DNA of 64,000 nucleotides from Hygrophila difformis (lineage: Eukaryota; Streptophyta; Magnoliopsida; Lamiales; Acanthaceae). The notes under the pieces were generated by a model, which saw only the letters and a list, made by a program, of their open reading frames with translations, was not told where the DNA came from and did no database searches. The stretch is from the NCBI GenBank assembly GCA_030278955.1, contig JAOANR010000004.1, forward strand, positions 52,579,459-52,643,458, in the 5' to 3' direction. Shown here in pieces: positions 1-11,202 of the stretch (the stretch's first letter is position 1; the number at the start of each line of letters is the position of its first letter). The position numbers and the translations under genes are program-made.

Positions 1-613
1 TTAGGTCCCGAGCTTATTGAGCAAACCACTGAAATTGTGCGGGTGATTAGAGATAGAATGAAGGAAGCTCAGGACCGTTAGAAGAATTATGCAGACTTAT
101 CAAGGAGGGACATCGAGTTTGTTGTTGGTGATTGGGTACTTTTGAGAGTCTCACCGATGCGGGGTGTGAGACGATTTGGGAAGATAGAGAAATTGAGTCC
201 CTGGTTTATAGGTCCTTCGAGATCGTCAAGAAAGTTGGGAAGGTGGTTATCGTTTGGAATTACCTACCGAGGTAGGGAGTGTGCATAACGTGTTCCACGT
301 ATCGCAGTTGAGGAAATACATTTCCGATTCCGACAAGATCATTCAACCGGATGAGGTGGAGTTGGATGATAGCTTGGAGTTGGAGGAGTATCCCGTAGCG
401 ATTTTGGATACCAAGGAGAAAGTACTTCGCAACAAGGTGATCAAGATGGTGAAAGCACTTTGGTCTAGGCATGGTGTAGAAGATGCCACTTGGGAGGCCG
501 GTAATAGTATGTTGGAGCGATATCCTGAATTGGATTTGACTCCAAATCAATGAGGTAACCTACTCAATCCATATTCTTGCATTCGAGGACGAATGATCCT
601 AAGGGGGAGGGAT
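1..613 (+). pseudogene. 3' end of Ty3/gypsy (chromovirus-type) pol, decayed
   Basis: Translation shows the C-terminal part of an integrase: a GPELIEQT-like helix region, then the GDWVLLRVSP segment, then a tail from about 254 to 553 ending in a chromodomain-like block (VKALWSRHGVEDATWE). It is broken by an in-frame TAG at 79-81 and by at least one frame change between about 215 and 260, so no intact polyprotein is possible. The coding part ends with TGA at 551-553 and is followed by a purine-rich tract (600-612) and an LTR, the normal order at the 3' end of a gypsy element. The rest of the element lies outside the window to the left. Chromovirus assignment (Tekay/Del-like) is from memory of the family. 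Confidence 0.85.
600..612 (+). other. Polypurine tract of gypsy element 1
   Basis: A purine-rich run (AAGGGGGAGGGA) lies immediately before the TGTAAC start of the LTR. This is where plus-strand priming occurs in LTR retrotransposons. Confidence 0.75.
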
Positions 614-3154
614 TGTAACACCCCGATTTAATTAACACATGATTAATTTAATTAATTATGGGTAATTAATAAAGGATTTACTATATGGATATTTTGTAGG
701 TATGATTTTAATGAAGTGGAGAAATAAGTGGGTTCAAACTCACAAGAGAATAAGAGTTCAAGTGCTCAAATGGGTGAAAGGTGGTCAAGACAAGTGGTGC
801 AACCCATTAACCCACATTCCAACCCGACCCGTGTCTGACCTGGGTTGACCCATACCCAAATAAGAACCCCCAAAATCAGCCATAAGCCTCATGGTCTCTC
901 AACACTCAAAAAAAACTAGGGCATTCCCGTTTTTGAGAGCAAGGGTGGAGAAAAGTGGACTTGTGAAGAGATTTTGGTGTCTTCTTGCTAAAATCTGTTG
1001 GGGGAATCAATTCTACTACCTTGGGTAAGTATTTTTCCATCATTGTTGCTTGTTTTCCTTGAGTTTGGAGTGGATATTGGGGCTGTTTTAAAAAGTGACG
1101 AAAATTGGTGTTTTGGTTGGAATTTTTGTAGTGTGGTTTATTGGTGGCTTGAATCTTCATTCTTGGAGCTTGGAGACACCTTGAAGAAGTTGAGGTAAGA
1201 GTTTGGTGTTGATTTGGTTGAGCCTTGTTGGGAAATTCTAGCTTAACCTCTTGCATGTTGGAAGAACTCATGTTCTTGGGAGAATGTTGATAATTTGGTG
1301 GTTGATTCTTGAATTGTAGCTTGCTTTGGTGTTTGGAGAAGCTTGGGAGCTGGGGTTGAAGGCTTTGGGACTCCAAAACACAAGGCAAGAGTAGGATTTA
1401 GCTCAAAGTGGGGGAAAATTGGAAGAAAGGGGTGAAAATCGCGGATTCTGCCCCTGTTTGGTGCTTCAGAGGCGCCGCATTGCCTTTGCGGCGCCCAAAA
1501 GTGGCCTGGAGCGCCACTTCGGCGCCCCGGACCGCAGAGCCTTCAGTACAGGCGCCACATTGCCTGTGTGGCGCCTAGAAATAGGCTTAAGCACCACAAT
1601 TGGCGCCACCTGTGCACCCAAAAACTCACAAACTTGAATCGGCTCTAACTTACTCGTTTCTAATCCGATTTTCGCAAACCATATATGAATCTGACCCTAC
1701 TCGGAACAAGGATTTCAAATATGCATTCAGATTTCAGAGATAATGACTCTTTAAAAAGTCAAAAATTGGAATTTGTAGTCCGGGGTGTCACATGCGGGCC
1801 CGATTTGCTGTTTTCTTCCATTTTTCATCCCCTTCTCGTATTTTATCACTTCTCACTCATTTCTAGGTCTTGGAATATGCTTAAAACTTATCTAGGATAT
1901 GTTAGTGTCTATCATGAGTATTGATTGAACTTAGAAGATTCACCTAGCCTTAGTTTCGGAGGGAATCTTGCGTTGCTTCTATCACTATGTATGTGAGTCG
2001 AGTGCCGATATGTGGGACGTGGCACACCCTGGAATATGTCTAACTCATGTGGTACTGTTGTGATCCGATGTATGGGGTTGACAACCCGAATATTGTATGT
2101 AGTCTGCGGACTGAGAAATTACACTAAATGTTTACGAGTCGGTATCCGACTGGACATTGTGTAAGGTGATTGTGATCGGTATGAAATTATGCTTTCGTGG
2201 ATGTTAGATATCCTAACAATGTTTACGAGTCGGTATCCGACTGGGCATAGTTAGTATCTCTCCCGGGCATGTTGGCCTTTGAGAGCGAGATGCTCTGGGC
2301 TAGTACCCGCCATGACCGTAAGCCACTTATTTCAGCTGTTAGTGTCCGCGGCGGGGGCACTGTGGGTATCTCTTCTGACCATTAGGGGAGTGGACCCTAT
2401 TTGGAGAGGAATACCGACCATGGTACTTAGGTTGCGCGCTAGGCATACTTCTGTGCTGCATTTAGCGTAGATAGACAATTTAGGTCATAACATTTCATCT
2501 CATCATCCATCATTCATCTTATTATTGTTTTGCAGTGTATGACGTGGTTGAAGCACCGGTATGGGACGGTGTGATGTTAAATTATTTAATTATGCTATTA
2601 TAAACTGTTAATTAACCTCTAAAATCTTGTTCCCTGTTTCCCAGCTTTTCCTACTCTTGCTCAGTACTTTATGTACTGACACCTTGTTTTTTGTCTGTTT
2701 TATAGATTCTCCGAGGAGGACGCAGTGCATGAGCATAACGACGGGTTTGGGGCTGAGTGATCTAGTAGGATTGCATTGATAGGTCTTGATTGAGTTGCTG
2801 TATTAGACTCTATGCTATCTAGTTGTGACTAGCTTGTTATTTTTTAGTATTGTCTGACGGTTGGGATTGGCTTGAGAACCCTTGTTTTGTTATTTTCCCT
2901 GTATACTTGGTATTTGGACAGGTTAACGTGAGTACCGAGGTGAGGTACTGTATGTGGCTTGTAGCCGAGACTTGATGATTATGTGTTAGACATGTTTCTG
3001 TTGCTTACTCTTTTACTCTATTGTTATTCTCTATTGGATTTTCTGATTACCAGGCTTCGTGTTATTGAACTTAAATTGATTGGCCAACAGTTTAAGTGAG
3101 GTAACACGGCAGTGACGTTAGCAAAAATTAGTTTAAAATTTTTGGGGCGTTACA
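614..3154 (+). repeat. 3' LTR of gypsy element 1 (2.54 kb)
   Basis: The LTR begins TGTAACACCCCG and ends GGGGCGTTACA, giving the inverted ends TGTAAC...GTTACA. It follows the polypurine tract and the dead pol gene. Inside are GC-rich inverted units (about 1470-1612), a duplicated segment containing GAGTCGGTATCCGACTG (about 2128 and 2220), and near 2544 a short block also found in the second gypsy element's LTRs. Short open frames inside (for example 906-1388 on the minus strand and 1419-1637) look like chance frames. The 5' LTR is outside the window, so a target duplication cannot be checked. Confidence 0.85.
1470..1612. repeat. GC-rich GGCGCC inverted units inside LTR 1
   Basis: Three imperfect units of roughly 45-80 bases each contain GGCGCC flanking a short arm, for example a GGCGCCACATTG arm facing a TGTGGCGCC arm. 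Each could fold back. The block is far more GC-rich than the surrounding LTR. Confidence 0.6.
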
Positions 3155-3489
3155 TCCTAAAAGTAATATACAATTATATAGTTGCTAATCGTTAAAGAAT
3201 ATGTTTTATAATTATATCATTCTAATTGTTTATAAATATAAATATATACTAAATAAAATAAGTCTTATTTATATTTTATTATACTAAAAATAATATCACA
3301 AAATTATAATTATTAAGAGAATTGTGAAAATTCATATTCTATGGATAATTCATTTAGAAAGCATATTATAAATAAAAGAATCGGGAGTATAAAGTGTCAT
3401 TGGGGTGCGAATAGATCCATCAGTAAATAAAGAAGAAAAATTTTATTTTTTAAAATCTATTTTTTAAGAAATACTTCGTTTATCTATAT

Positions 3490-5399
3490 TTTAACAGATT
3501 TGCTATTGACGGAAGAACAAATATAAATATAGCTTTATTAGAAATTGAAAGGCTATTTGCTACAAATTCTATAAATTTGAAAATTTTCTCTGGAATGCCG
3601 GTACTGAATGAAGTTTTAACGTCTGATACAGATAATCTATTGATACTAGAAGAGATACATTATAATAAGGAAGAAATAAATGCGGATCATGCAAGCTATT
3701 ACCATTGTTGATTAATGAGCAGATGAATGTTTATAATAAAATAATGTATGTAGTTGATAGTGATGAGGGTTGATTCTTTTTTTTCTTTATGTGGTGGAAC
3801 TGATAAGACATTTATCGAGAATTTATCTAAAAAATATTATGTTTAGCCTTTCGTTGGAGAAGTGATATTTGTGTTACATGTAGCAACAGTGGAATAGCAT
3901 CAATACTCCTTCCAAGAGGTAGAACTGCACATTCTAGATTTTGTATTCCACTAGATTGTGACGAGAATTCTACATGCAAAAAACTTATCCCAGAAAATTA
4001 TTTAACCTCTCTTCTCATTAAAATAAAACTCATTATTTGGGATGAAAATTCTTGATTGGTAGAATGATTATGAGCCCATTTGAATTAACCAAATTCCTCA
4101 TTCGATTTCAGAGGAAAGCGTCACACTCGCATTTTGTTTTACTATGATTATAAAAAAAAAGTCAATGTCAATCTTTAAAAAATGTTGGACTCTATCTTCA
4201 AAAATCAGTTTTTACCCATGTTAGTGATATGTTGCAATATGTTGTGTCACTGGAAAAAGGGAATTCGAAGTATTAATATGTCATTAAGATGGATTAACCC
4301 AAAATACTTCAAGAAATATTATTTACAATGAAAATTATATATGACAGAAATTTACACAATGAATTCTTCATGTAGGTGATGGTAATTTGTAAATCTGATT
4401 AGATGCGACTTTTATAGATGATAATTTTATCAACTCTACGGGAGATCCTATAGCTGCAATTGTTGAGAGTACTTATACAAATATAAACTGCACCACTTCA
4501 AATCCAGATATTTTTAATGATATTTTTAATGATATTGCTATACTAATCCCTACTAATGAGATTGTTGATACGATCAATGATTACATCATGGAAAAACGTA
4601 TGTATGCAAGTGAAAAAATATATATATATATATATCAGTTGTAACAATATTTGTCAAGATGATGAAAGCGTAGATAATGACAATGAATTATTTTCACTGG
4701 AATATCTAAACACGATCATTTGTTATGGATTACTGAATGATGAAATATAGATGAATTAGGGTTGCATAGTCATGCTTAAAGGGTATCGGGATAAGCTGCA
4801 TGAAAATTGATTATTTGCTTATTGTGTTTTCAAAACATAAATAATCAGTTTAACCGCTAAAAAAAAGGTGTTGCAAACCTTATTATTTGCGTTTTGAAAA
4901 TGCAATAATCAAATAATCTATTTTATATCGCTAATTCAAACACCCTCTTATTAGAAATATAGATCCATCAAATAAAGTATGCAATGTAAGTAGATTGATA
5001 GTAACCAAGATGCAGAACCATATTATTGAGGTTAAACAAATTTTCGGGAAACCATGAAAGTAAAAAATTCTTGATTGGTAAAATGATTATGAGCATATCT
5101 AGTTTAACCAAATTACTCATTCGATTTCAGATGAGAAAAATTCAACTTATAGTTTGTTCTGCTATGATTATAAACAAAAGTCAATGTCAATCTTTAGAGA
5201 ATATTAGACCTTATCTTCCAAAACCAGTTTTTAGCCATAAATATTTATGTTGCAATATTTCATGTCACTAGCAAGATTATGCTTAAAGTATTAATATGCA
5301 ATTAAGAATGATTAACTCAAGATACTACAAGAAATGTTGTTTACAATAAAATTTATATATGACATAAAATTTATAAAATGGATATTTGATGAAGGTGAC
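3490..5399 (+). pseudogene. Helitron helicase (Pif1-like) pseudogene, rearranged
   Basis: Several blocks of a Helitron Rep/helicase protein are readable in broken frames. About 3870-4060 reads GIASILLPRGRTAHSRFCIP followed by a LIIWDE box (Walker B region). About 4395-4580 reads a block with GDPIAAIVESTY and LIPTNEIVD. About 5100-5250 reads the C-terminal block MIINKSQCQSLE...YLPKPVFSH. Stops and frame changes are everywhere. A second, poorer copy of the C-terminal block lies at about 4080-4240, ahead of the middle block, so the gene has been internally duplicated or shuffled. The frame resumes after the LINE at 6219. No Rep nuclease part was recognised. Confidence 0.75.
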
Positions 5400-5414
5400 A
5401 GTAAGGTCGGTATT

Positions 5415-6218
5415 TTTTATTTTTTTTTGAGGGGAAAAACTTTATTTATTGCAAATATGGTCCATATCCACCAGGAAACATGGGGCTCTTACAGTACACC
5501 ATACCTATCACATCCTCATTTTACAAGCAGCAAACCAGTGCAGACAGAATACAAAAACAAAACCTCAATACCGAGGCATGAAGAAAATCAGACAGCGAAC
5601 CAGACCAGACACAACACAAAACAAAACACCATTCTGAGGCATTAAACAATTGAACAGCGAATTGATTATAACATTAGTACCACTCTTCTATTTTAACACC
5701 ACCGGCCGCACCATTTTTAGCCCACCCATCGGCGAGTGAGTTTCGCTCCCTCAAAATATGTTGGAATTTCACTTCGCCCGCAAAATGCATAATCGAAATT
5801 ATTGGTCCAATGTGACGATGTAGTCTCCATGGAACTTCCCTCGGTTCAGCCATCCATTTCACCACATTTATAGAATCGCACTCAAAAATTAACTTTGGAA
5901 GTGGAAATCTGTGATCACGTATAAGTGCTTGACATACCCGGCTAATGGCCATAAGCTCTGCCTCCGTTGAATCTGCACTCCCGATTGTGTCTGACAAAAT
6001 GAAGATCACCTTCCCATCTGCATCTCGGACTACCCCCTCCGATCCCGGCTGGACCCGGATTACCAAGGGATGATCCATCTGTATTAATCTTCCATCATCC
6101 CGAGTCCGGCCGAGTCCAAGATAGTCCGTGTCGAGCCTTTTTTATCCCTGCTCTACCGAAGTGAATCAGCCCATCCATAAAGGTATCGTCTGAACTATAC
6201 ACCCCAATCTCAACAAAT
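5415..6218 (-). mobile_element. 5'-truncated LINE fragment in Helitron copy 1
   Basis: The insert is bounded by perfect 15-base direct repeats AGTAAGGTCGGTATT at 5400-5414 and 6219-6233. It begins on the plus strand with a T-rich run (5415-5429), i.e. an A-tail on the minus strand, and codes for an RNase H domain on the minus strand. Long target duplication, A-tail and truncation are the hallmarks of LINE retrotransposition. Helitron copy 2 has no insert at the matching position (about 10307), giving an empty site. Confidence 0.85.
5674..6078 (-). pseudogene. LINE-type RNase H domain (RVT_3-like) fragment
   Basis: An open stretch of 134 codons encodes a plant LINE RNase H-like domain. The visible signature includes the AELMAI helix with its acidic residue, the FECDS motif, and the late ERNSLADGWAK motif. 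It is only the C-terminal domain of a LINE ORF2; the reverse transcriptase was lost by 5' truncation. The upstream minus-strand sequence (6079-6218) continues the domain with frame damage. It is a relic and not a host gene. Confidence 0.8.
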
Positions 6219-6746
6219 AGTAAGGTCGGTATTGATTTTGAAGATCTACAATTAGATGTGACATTTCTGAATGATAATTCTTATAAACTCTACGGGTGAT
6301 CCTATAGCGACAATTTTTAAGAGTACGTACACAAACATAAATTGCACAACTTCAAATTCAGACATTTTTAAAGTATACTAGCCCATACCAATGAGATTTT
6401 CAGGAATGAAATTTTCAGCAAATTGTGAGGGAATTTTCATATTATGCTTAATAGTTATATTTAAATTTTATTTTATTTTAATTTAAATTTCAAATTAAAT
6501 AAATATATTATTTTAATAATTATTTTTATTTATTTGTTAGATTTGTACTGGACAATCTACATAAGCTAAAGAAGACGGTATAATATTATTTCTTATAAGT
6601 TTTAAAAGTAATTAAATTATATTATCATATACATACTCTTTCGAATAAATATAAAATCATTACAAATTTTTCATTACTTATAATATAATTTTTTTTATTA
6701 TTTTATACAATATAAGTATATATATTATATAAAATATATAATTATG

Positions 6747-6776
6747 CCCGTCGAGTCTCGACGGGTTACTTACTAG
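6747..6776 (+). other. Helitron 3' terminal hairpin and CTAG end (copy 1)
   Basis: Stem CCCGTCGA (6747-6754), loop GTC, stem TCGACGGG (6758-6765), then 11 bases ending CTAG at 6776. The next base is T, as expected for Helitron insertion between A and T. The same terminus recurs at 11022-11051 and 11731-11760. Confidence 0.9.
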
Positions 6777-6875
6777 TTTTTGCTTATATACAATTTGAGT
6801 TACAAACATTTAAAAATGTATCTTGGACTGCGTGAAATGCAGAAATGAAGCATTTATATGAGAACGGACGAAGTA

Positions 6876-7071
6876 TATTAAATAACAATAATTTTTTTTT
6901 TAAAAAGAAAAAATAGTAATAAAATTTCTCTTGGCAGCAATAAAAATACTAGCAAAGGAAAGTAACTATTCACTACCAGCAACAGTAATAAATATTATAA
7001 ATATTATTGGAGAGTAAAAGATTAAAGAATTCATTACTAATAAATAATAATACTACTACTAGTGTTTAAAA
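6876..7071 (-). pseudogene. Relic of an RBR gene 3' end / 3' UTR
   Basis: This stretch is colinear with 12238-12424, which contains the last codons and downstream region of the RBR gene at 12413-13949. Shared blocks include TTACTAATAAATAATAATAC and AAGGAAAGTAACTATT. Similarity ends at 7071, just where the coding part would begin, so no protein remains. It shows that part of the RBR locus was duplicated here and then mostly lost or replaced. Confidence 0.7.
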
Positions 7072-7449
7072 TTTCGACCGAAATCCCGAAATTATGGGTT
7101 TCGGGACACCTCAAAGCAAAATTTTACCTACAATATTTTTTTTCTCGAAACCCAAAATTTAATAAATTTAACCGATATTTTTTACTTTTTTATAAAAAAT
7201 ATTTTTTCTAAATTTTAAAATATCTTTTTTTTAAAAAAATAAAATTTATGCTTCAACACATGTTGATTATGTCATCGATTTTAAATTAAAATCTTTTCAG
7301 TCAATAAGATTCATGATATCAACAATATTATGAACATAGTATATTATGGAATGAATATTTTCAGTATATTACTAGTTTATATAGCAACAGAGATGAGATA
7401 TTTTGGAATATGTTCGAAATATTGAGTCCATTTAGTTCCCGTGCAATAA
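7072..7449. other. AT-rich spacer, no gene seen
   Basis: Very AT-rich sequence with an inverted-looking pair of GAAACCC/GGGTTTCG stretches near 7095-7150. No reading frame or known element was recognised. Confidence 0.5.
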
Positions 7450-8624
7450 TCTATATATTATTAAAACCATTAGTGGTCAACCAAGTCAACATTTAATGTG
7501 GTGTCTCCATTCTAAATTTCTAATTTTCTTAGATTTTTGCATTTTCTATTAATTAAATTTAGATTTTTGTATTTGTTATTTATTTACTATTTATTTATGT
7601 CAAAATATTTATTGATTTGTATTACAAAAAAATATTTATTGATTTGGATATGAAATCATCATTCCCATTTTTAAAAAGATATAAAATTTTCAATTTATAT
7701 GGAATTTCCATAATTACCAATTTTAAAAGATTTAAAATTTGAAATTTTATATATTTGCATGTATTTATATTAGATTTTTGCACTTTTTATTCCAATAATT
7801 TTAATTTTTACATAATTTTTAGTTTTTAACAGATATAAAATTTTAAACTTATATGGAATTCCTACAATTTTTAGCTTTTAAAAGATTTCAAATTTCAATT
7901 TTGCGTTTATTTATTTATTCTAGATTTTGCATTGTATTATTATTTTAGATTTCTGCATTATTTATTTATTTTTTATTTTAGATTTTGCATTCTTTTATTC
8001 ACATAATTTTCAGCTTAAAAAGATATGGAATTTTTAATTTATATGAAATCAAGAAATGGTTCGACACATTGTTATTAACTGGTTATTTTTTATTTGAAAT
8101 TAAAAAAAAGCGATACATAAATAATGGGATGTAATTAATATTATTTATTTTAGTTACATAAAAAATAATAAAAAGAAAATTTAAATAGGCTACCAGAGGG
8201 TTGTGATTTCCATTTTTGGACCATAATGAAGTGTTTTGAACAACATGTGGTCCGTTTTGGCCCTTTTTGTGGGTCCGAAAGCCTTGTAGTGACCCAAAAT
8301 TGTAAATGAAAAAATAATGGTTAAAATCTGAAAATTGATCATTCTGATGGTCTAAAAAAATTATTATCTCTAAAAATAATTAGAAACGATTATAATTATT
8401 AAGGAAATGTGAAAATTTATATTCTTTGGATAATTGGTCTAAAGTAAATTAATTATTTTCATAAAGCATATTGTAAATAAACGAATCTGATGTATAAAGA
8501 TTTATTTTGAGTGCGAATAGATCCATCAATAAATAAAGGAAAATTTTATTTTTTAATCTACTTTTTAAGAAATAATTCATTAGTCTATATTTTAATAGAT
8601 TTGTAATTGGCGGAATAACAAATA

Positions 8625-8883
8625 CTTCCTCCGTTTTTTAAAGATAGCTACTGACCAACCCAGCACGCAGTCCAATACACAATTTAAACCATTAATAATT
8701 CAAATTCGGTAGAAGTAAAAATTCTAAAACTTCGGTATTTAAAAACTACAAGATGAGACGAATCTAACAAGATCTCACTTGGCTATATTTTAACTTGTAT
8801 ATCTATGATAAAATTTCAAATCAAGTGTTTAAGTGAATAATGTCAATTTTGCCAATGTAGCTATCTTTTCTAAACGGGGGGAG
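8625..8883. mobile_element. Stowaway-like MITE (259 bp) in Helitron copy 2
   Basis: Terminal inverted repeats CTTCCTCCGTTTTTTAAAGA... and ...TCTTTTCTAAACGGGGGGAG are flanked by TA on both sides (8623-8624 and 8884-8885). Helitron copy 1 has the unoccupied site (ACAAATATAAATATAG near 3509), so the TA duplication is directly supported. Confidence 0.9.
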
Positions 8884-8886
8884 TAT

Positions 8887-10560
8887 AAATATAGCTTTAT
8901 ATAAGTTTAAAATTTTTCTCTGGAATGCCGATACTGAATGAAGTTTTAACGTCTGAAACATATAATCTATTGATACTAGCACATACATGTTATAATAAGG
9001 AAGTGATGAAGGCGGGTCATGCTAAGCTATTATCTTTCTTGATTGATGAACGTAATAATGTTTATAATAAAAAATAATGTCTGTAGTTGATACTGATGAT
9101 GTTTGATTTTTTTCTCTTTATGTCGTGAAAATGATAATATATTTATCAATAATTTATCTAAAAAATATTATGTATAGCCCTTCGTGGAAGAGGTGATATA
9201 GTGTTGCCTGTAGCATCCAGTGGAATAGTATCTAGTGGACTGCATATTCTAAATTTAGTGTTCAACTAGATTGTGACGAGAATTATACCTGCAAAAAACT
9301 TACTCCATAAAATTATTTAACATCACTTCTCAATAAAACAAAACTCATTATTTGGGATGAAAATTCTTACTTGGTAGAATGTTTATGAACCAGTCTGAAT
9401 TAACCAAATTCTCCATTTGATTTCAGAGGAAAAAATACTCAACTCACAGTTTGTGTTACTATGACTATTAAAAAAATCTCATTTGCACTATGAATATTTC
9501 ATATACACGATGGTAATTGGTAAAGCGATATTTATAATTTTATAAAATATATGGAAGATCATATAGCGGTATTTATTCAGAGTACTTATACAAATATGAA
9601 CTGCACCATTTCAAATCCATATATTTTTAAAGATTATGTTATACTAACCCATACCAATGATTGCTCATACGATCAATGATTACATCATGGAACATATATC
9701 TAGAAATGAAATTGTATATATATATATACCAGTTCTAACAATATTTATCAAGATGATGAAAGCATAAGTAAAGTCAATGAATTAGTTTTGCTATAATATC
9801 TAAACACAATCAATTGTTCTGAATTAACGAAAAATATAGTTAAATGAGGGTTGCATAGTCATGTATCTTAGTAATATAGATCCATCAAATAAATTATGCA
9901 ACGGAAGTAGGTTGATCGTAACTAAGATGCAGAACAATATAATTGATGTTAAATTAATTTTCGAAAAACCATGAAATAGAAAATTCTGTTGGGTAGAATA
10001 ATTATGAGCTTATCTGATTTAATCAAATTCCCCATTCGATTTCAGATGAGAAAATTCTCACTCGCAGTTTGTTTTGCTATGATTATAAACAAAAGTCAAT
10101 GTTAATCTTTAAAGAATGTTGGACTTTATCTTCCAAAATCAATTTTTAGCCATTAACAGTTATGTTGCAATATTTCGTGTCACTAGCAAGATGTGACTTA
10201 AATATTAATATAAAATTAAGAATGATTAACTCAACATACCACAAGAAATATTTACAATGAAATTTATATATGACAAAAAATTTACAAAATTGATACTTGA
10301 TGTAGGTGATGGTAAAGTTATTATTGAATTTGGAGATGTACAATCTATTGTGACATTTCCGGATGATATTCTTATAAACTCTACGGGTGATGCTATAACG
10401 GCAATTTTTTATAGTACTACATATACAAATATAAACTGCACCACTTATAATACAGACATTTTTAAGGATAGTGTTATACTAGCCCTTACCAATAAGATTT
10501 TCAACAATGAAATTTTCAGCAAATTGCAGGGGAATTTTTCATATTATGCTTAATACTTAT
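8887..10560 (+). pseudogene. Helitron helicase pseudogene, copy 2
   Basis: Colinear with the helicase relic of copy 1 and equally broken. The clearest part is an open stretch of 98 codons at 10257-10553 containing a GDGKV block, FPDDILINSTGDAITAIF, and a block matching the LIPTNE region. Earlier parts (about 9180-9360) retain the block around LDCDENYTCKKLTP. Stops interrupt all other sections. It produces no intact helicase. Confidence 0.75.
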
Positions 10561-10734
10561 ATTTAAATTTTATTTTATTTTAATTTAAATTTCAAACTAA
10601 ATAAAAATTTATTTTAATAATTATTTTTATTGATATGTTAGGTTTGTACCGGACAAGCCACAAAAATTAAAGAATACGGTATAATATGATTTCTTTGTTA
10701 GTTTTCAAAATAATTAAATTATTATTAATTTATA

Positions 10735-10981
10735 CTCCCTCCGTCCCACTTAACTTGTCTTGTTTCACTTTTGCACACAATCCAATACACTTTTTCAACC
10801 GTTAATATCTCAAAATGTGTATAACAAAAAATTATGTAAAAAACTACATGATAATACGATTCTAACAAGACCCAACTTGACTATTTTTTCCAAATATATA
10901 CATGCAATAAAATCAAGTCAAAGTAGAACAATGAACAATGTCAAAAAGTCAAACAGGACACGTTAGCTGGGACGGAGGGAG
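10735..10981. mobile_element. Stowaway-like MITE (247 bp)
   Basis: Starts CTCCCTCCGTCCCAC and ends GCTGGGACGGAGGGAG, with TA on each side (10733-10734, 10982-10983). The short frame at 10760-10966 lies entirely in the MITE and is not a gene. Confidence 0.92.
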
Positions 10982-11051
10982 TATAATATAATATAAATAT
11001 TATATAAAATATATACATATGCCCGTCGAGTCTCGACGGGTTACTTGCTAG

Positions 11052-11202
11052 TTTATTTAATTAAATTATTCTCGACTTCACGGGCTCTCGGGAATTAAAT
11101 TCCTCTTTGAATTAAATTCAATTTCTCTTTTCATCTTTTATTTTAATTAATTATTTATTATTTATTTATTTATTTATGTGCCTAATTTCGCGGGTATTAC
11201 AG
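11052..11202. other. Spacer between Helitron copies, possibly an LTR end
   Basis: Short AT-rich interval ending in CGCGGGTATTACA, which resembles the 3' end of a gypsy LTR. It may be the remnant of an LTR element that split Helitron copy 3, but only the end motif supports this. Confidence 0.35.

Larger units (their letters stand above)
3155..6776 (+). mobile_element. Helitron copy 1, truncated at 5' end, 3' end intact
   Basis: The 3' end has the Helitron signature: an 8-bp stem hairpin CCCGTCGA/TCGACGGG at 6747-6765, 11 bases, and the terminal CTAG (6773-6776) followed by T. The body carries decayed Helitron helicase sequence (see 3490-5399) and is colinear with copy 2 at 7450-11051. I do not find a 5' TC end; the gypsy LTR ending at 3154 abuts it, so the 5' part was probably replaced or interrupted. 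A LINE fragment (5415-6218) sits inside with a 15-base target duplication. Confidence 0.8.
7450..11051 (+). mobile_element. Helitron copy 2, both ends visible (3.6 kb)
   Basis: The 5' end is TCTATATATTATTAAAACC at 7450, preceded by A; this A+T-rich TC start is typical of plant Helitrons. The 3' end is the hairpin CCCGTCGAGTCTCGACGGG at 11022-11040 followed 11 bases later by CTAG (11048-11051) and T. The inside holds helicase relics at about 8887-10560 and two MITEs (8625-8883, 10735-10981). It lacks an intact Rep/helicase and must be non-autonomous. Pairing of these two ends as one element is inferred. Confidence 0.75.

Noticed and set aside
906..1637. Open frames inside LTR 1
   Set aside because: No known domain, located in a non-coding LTR, and composition follows the repeat.
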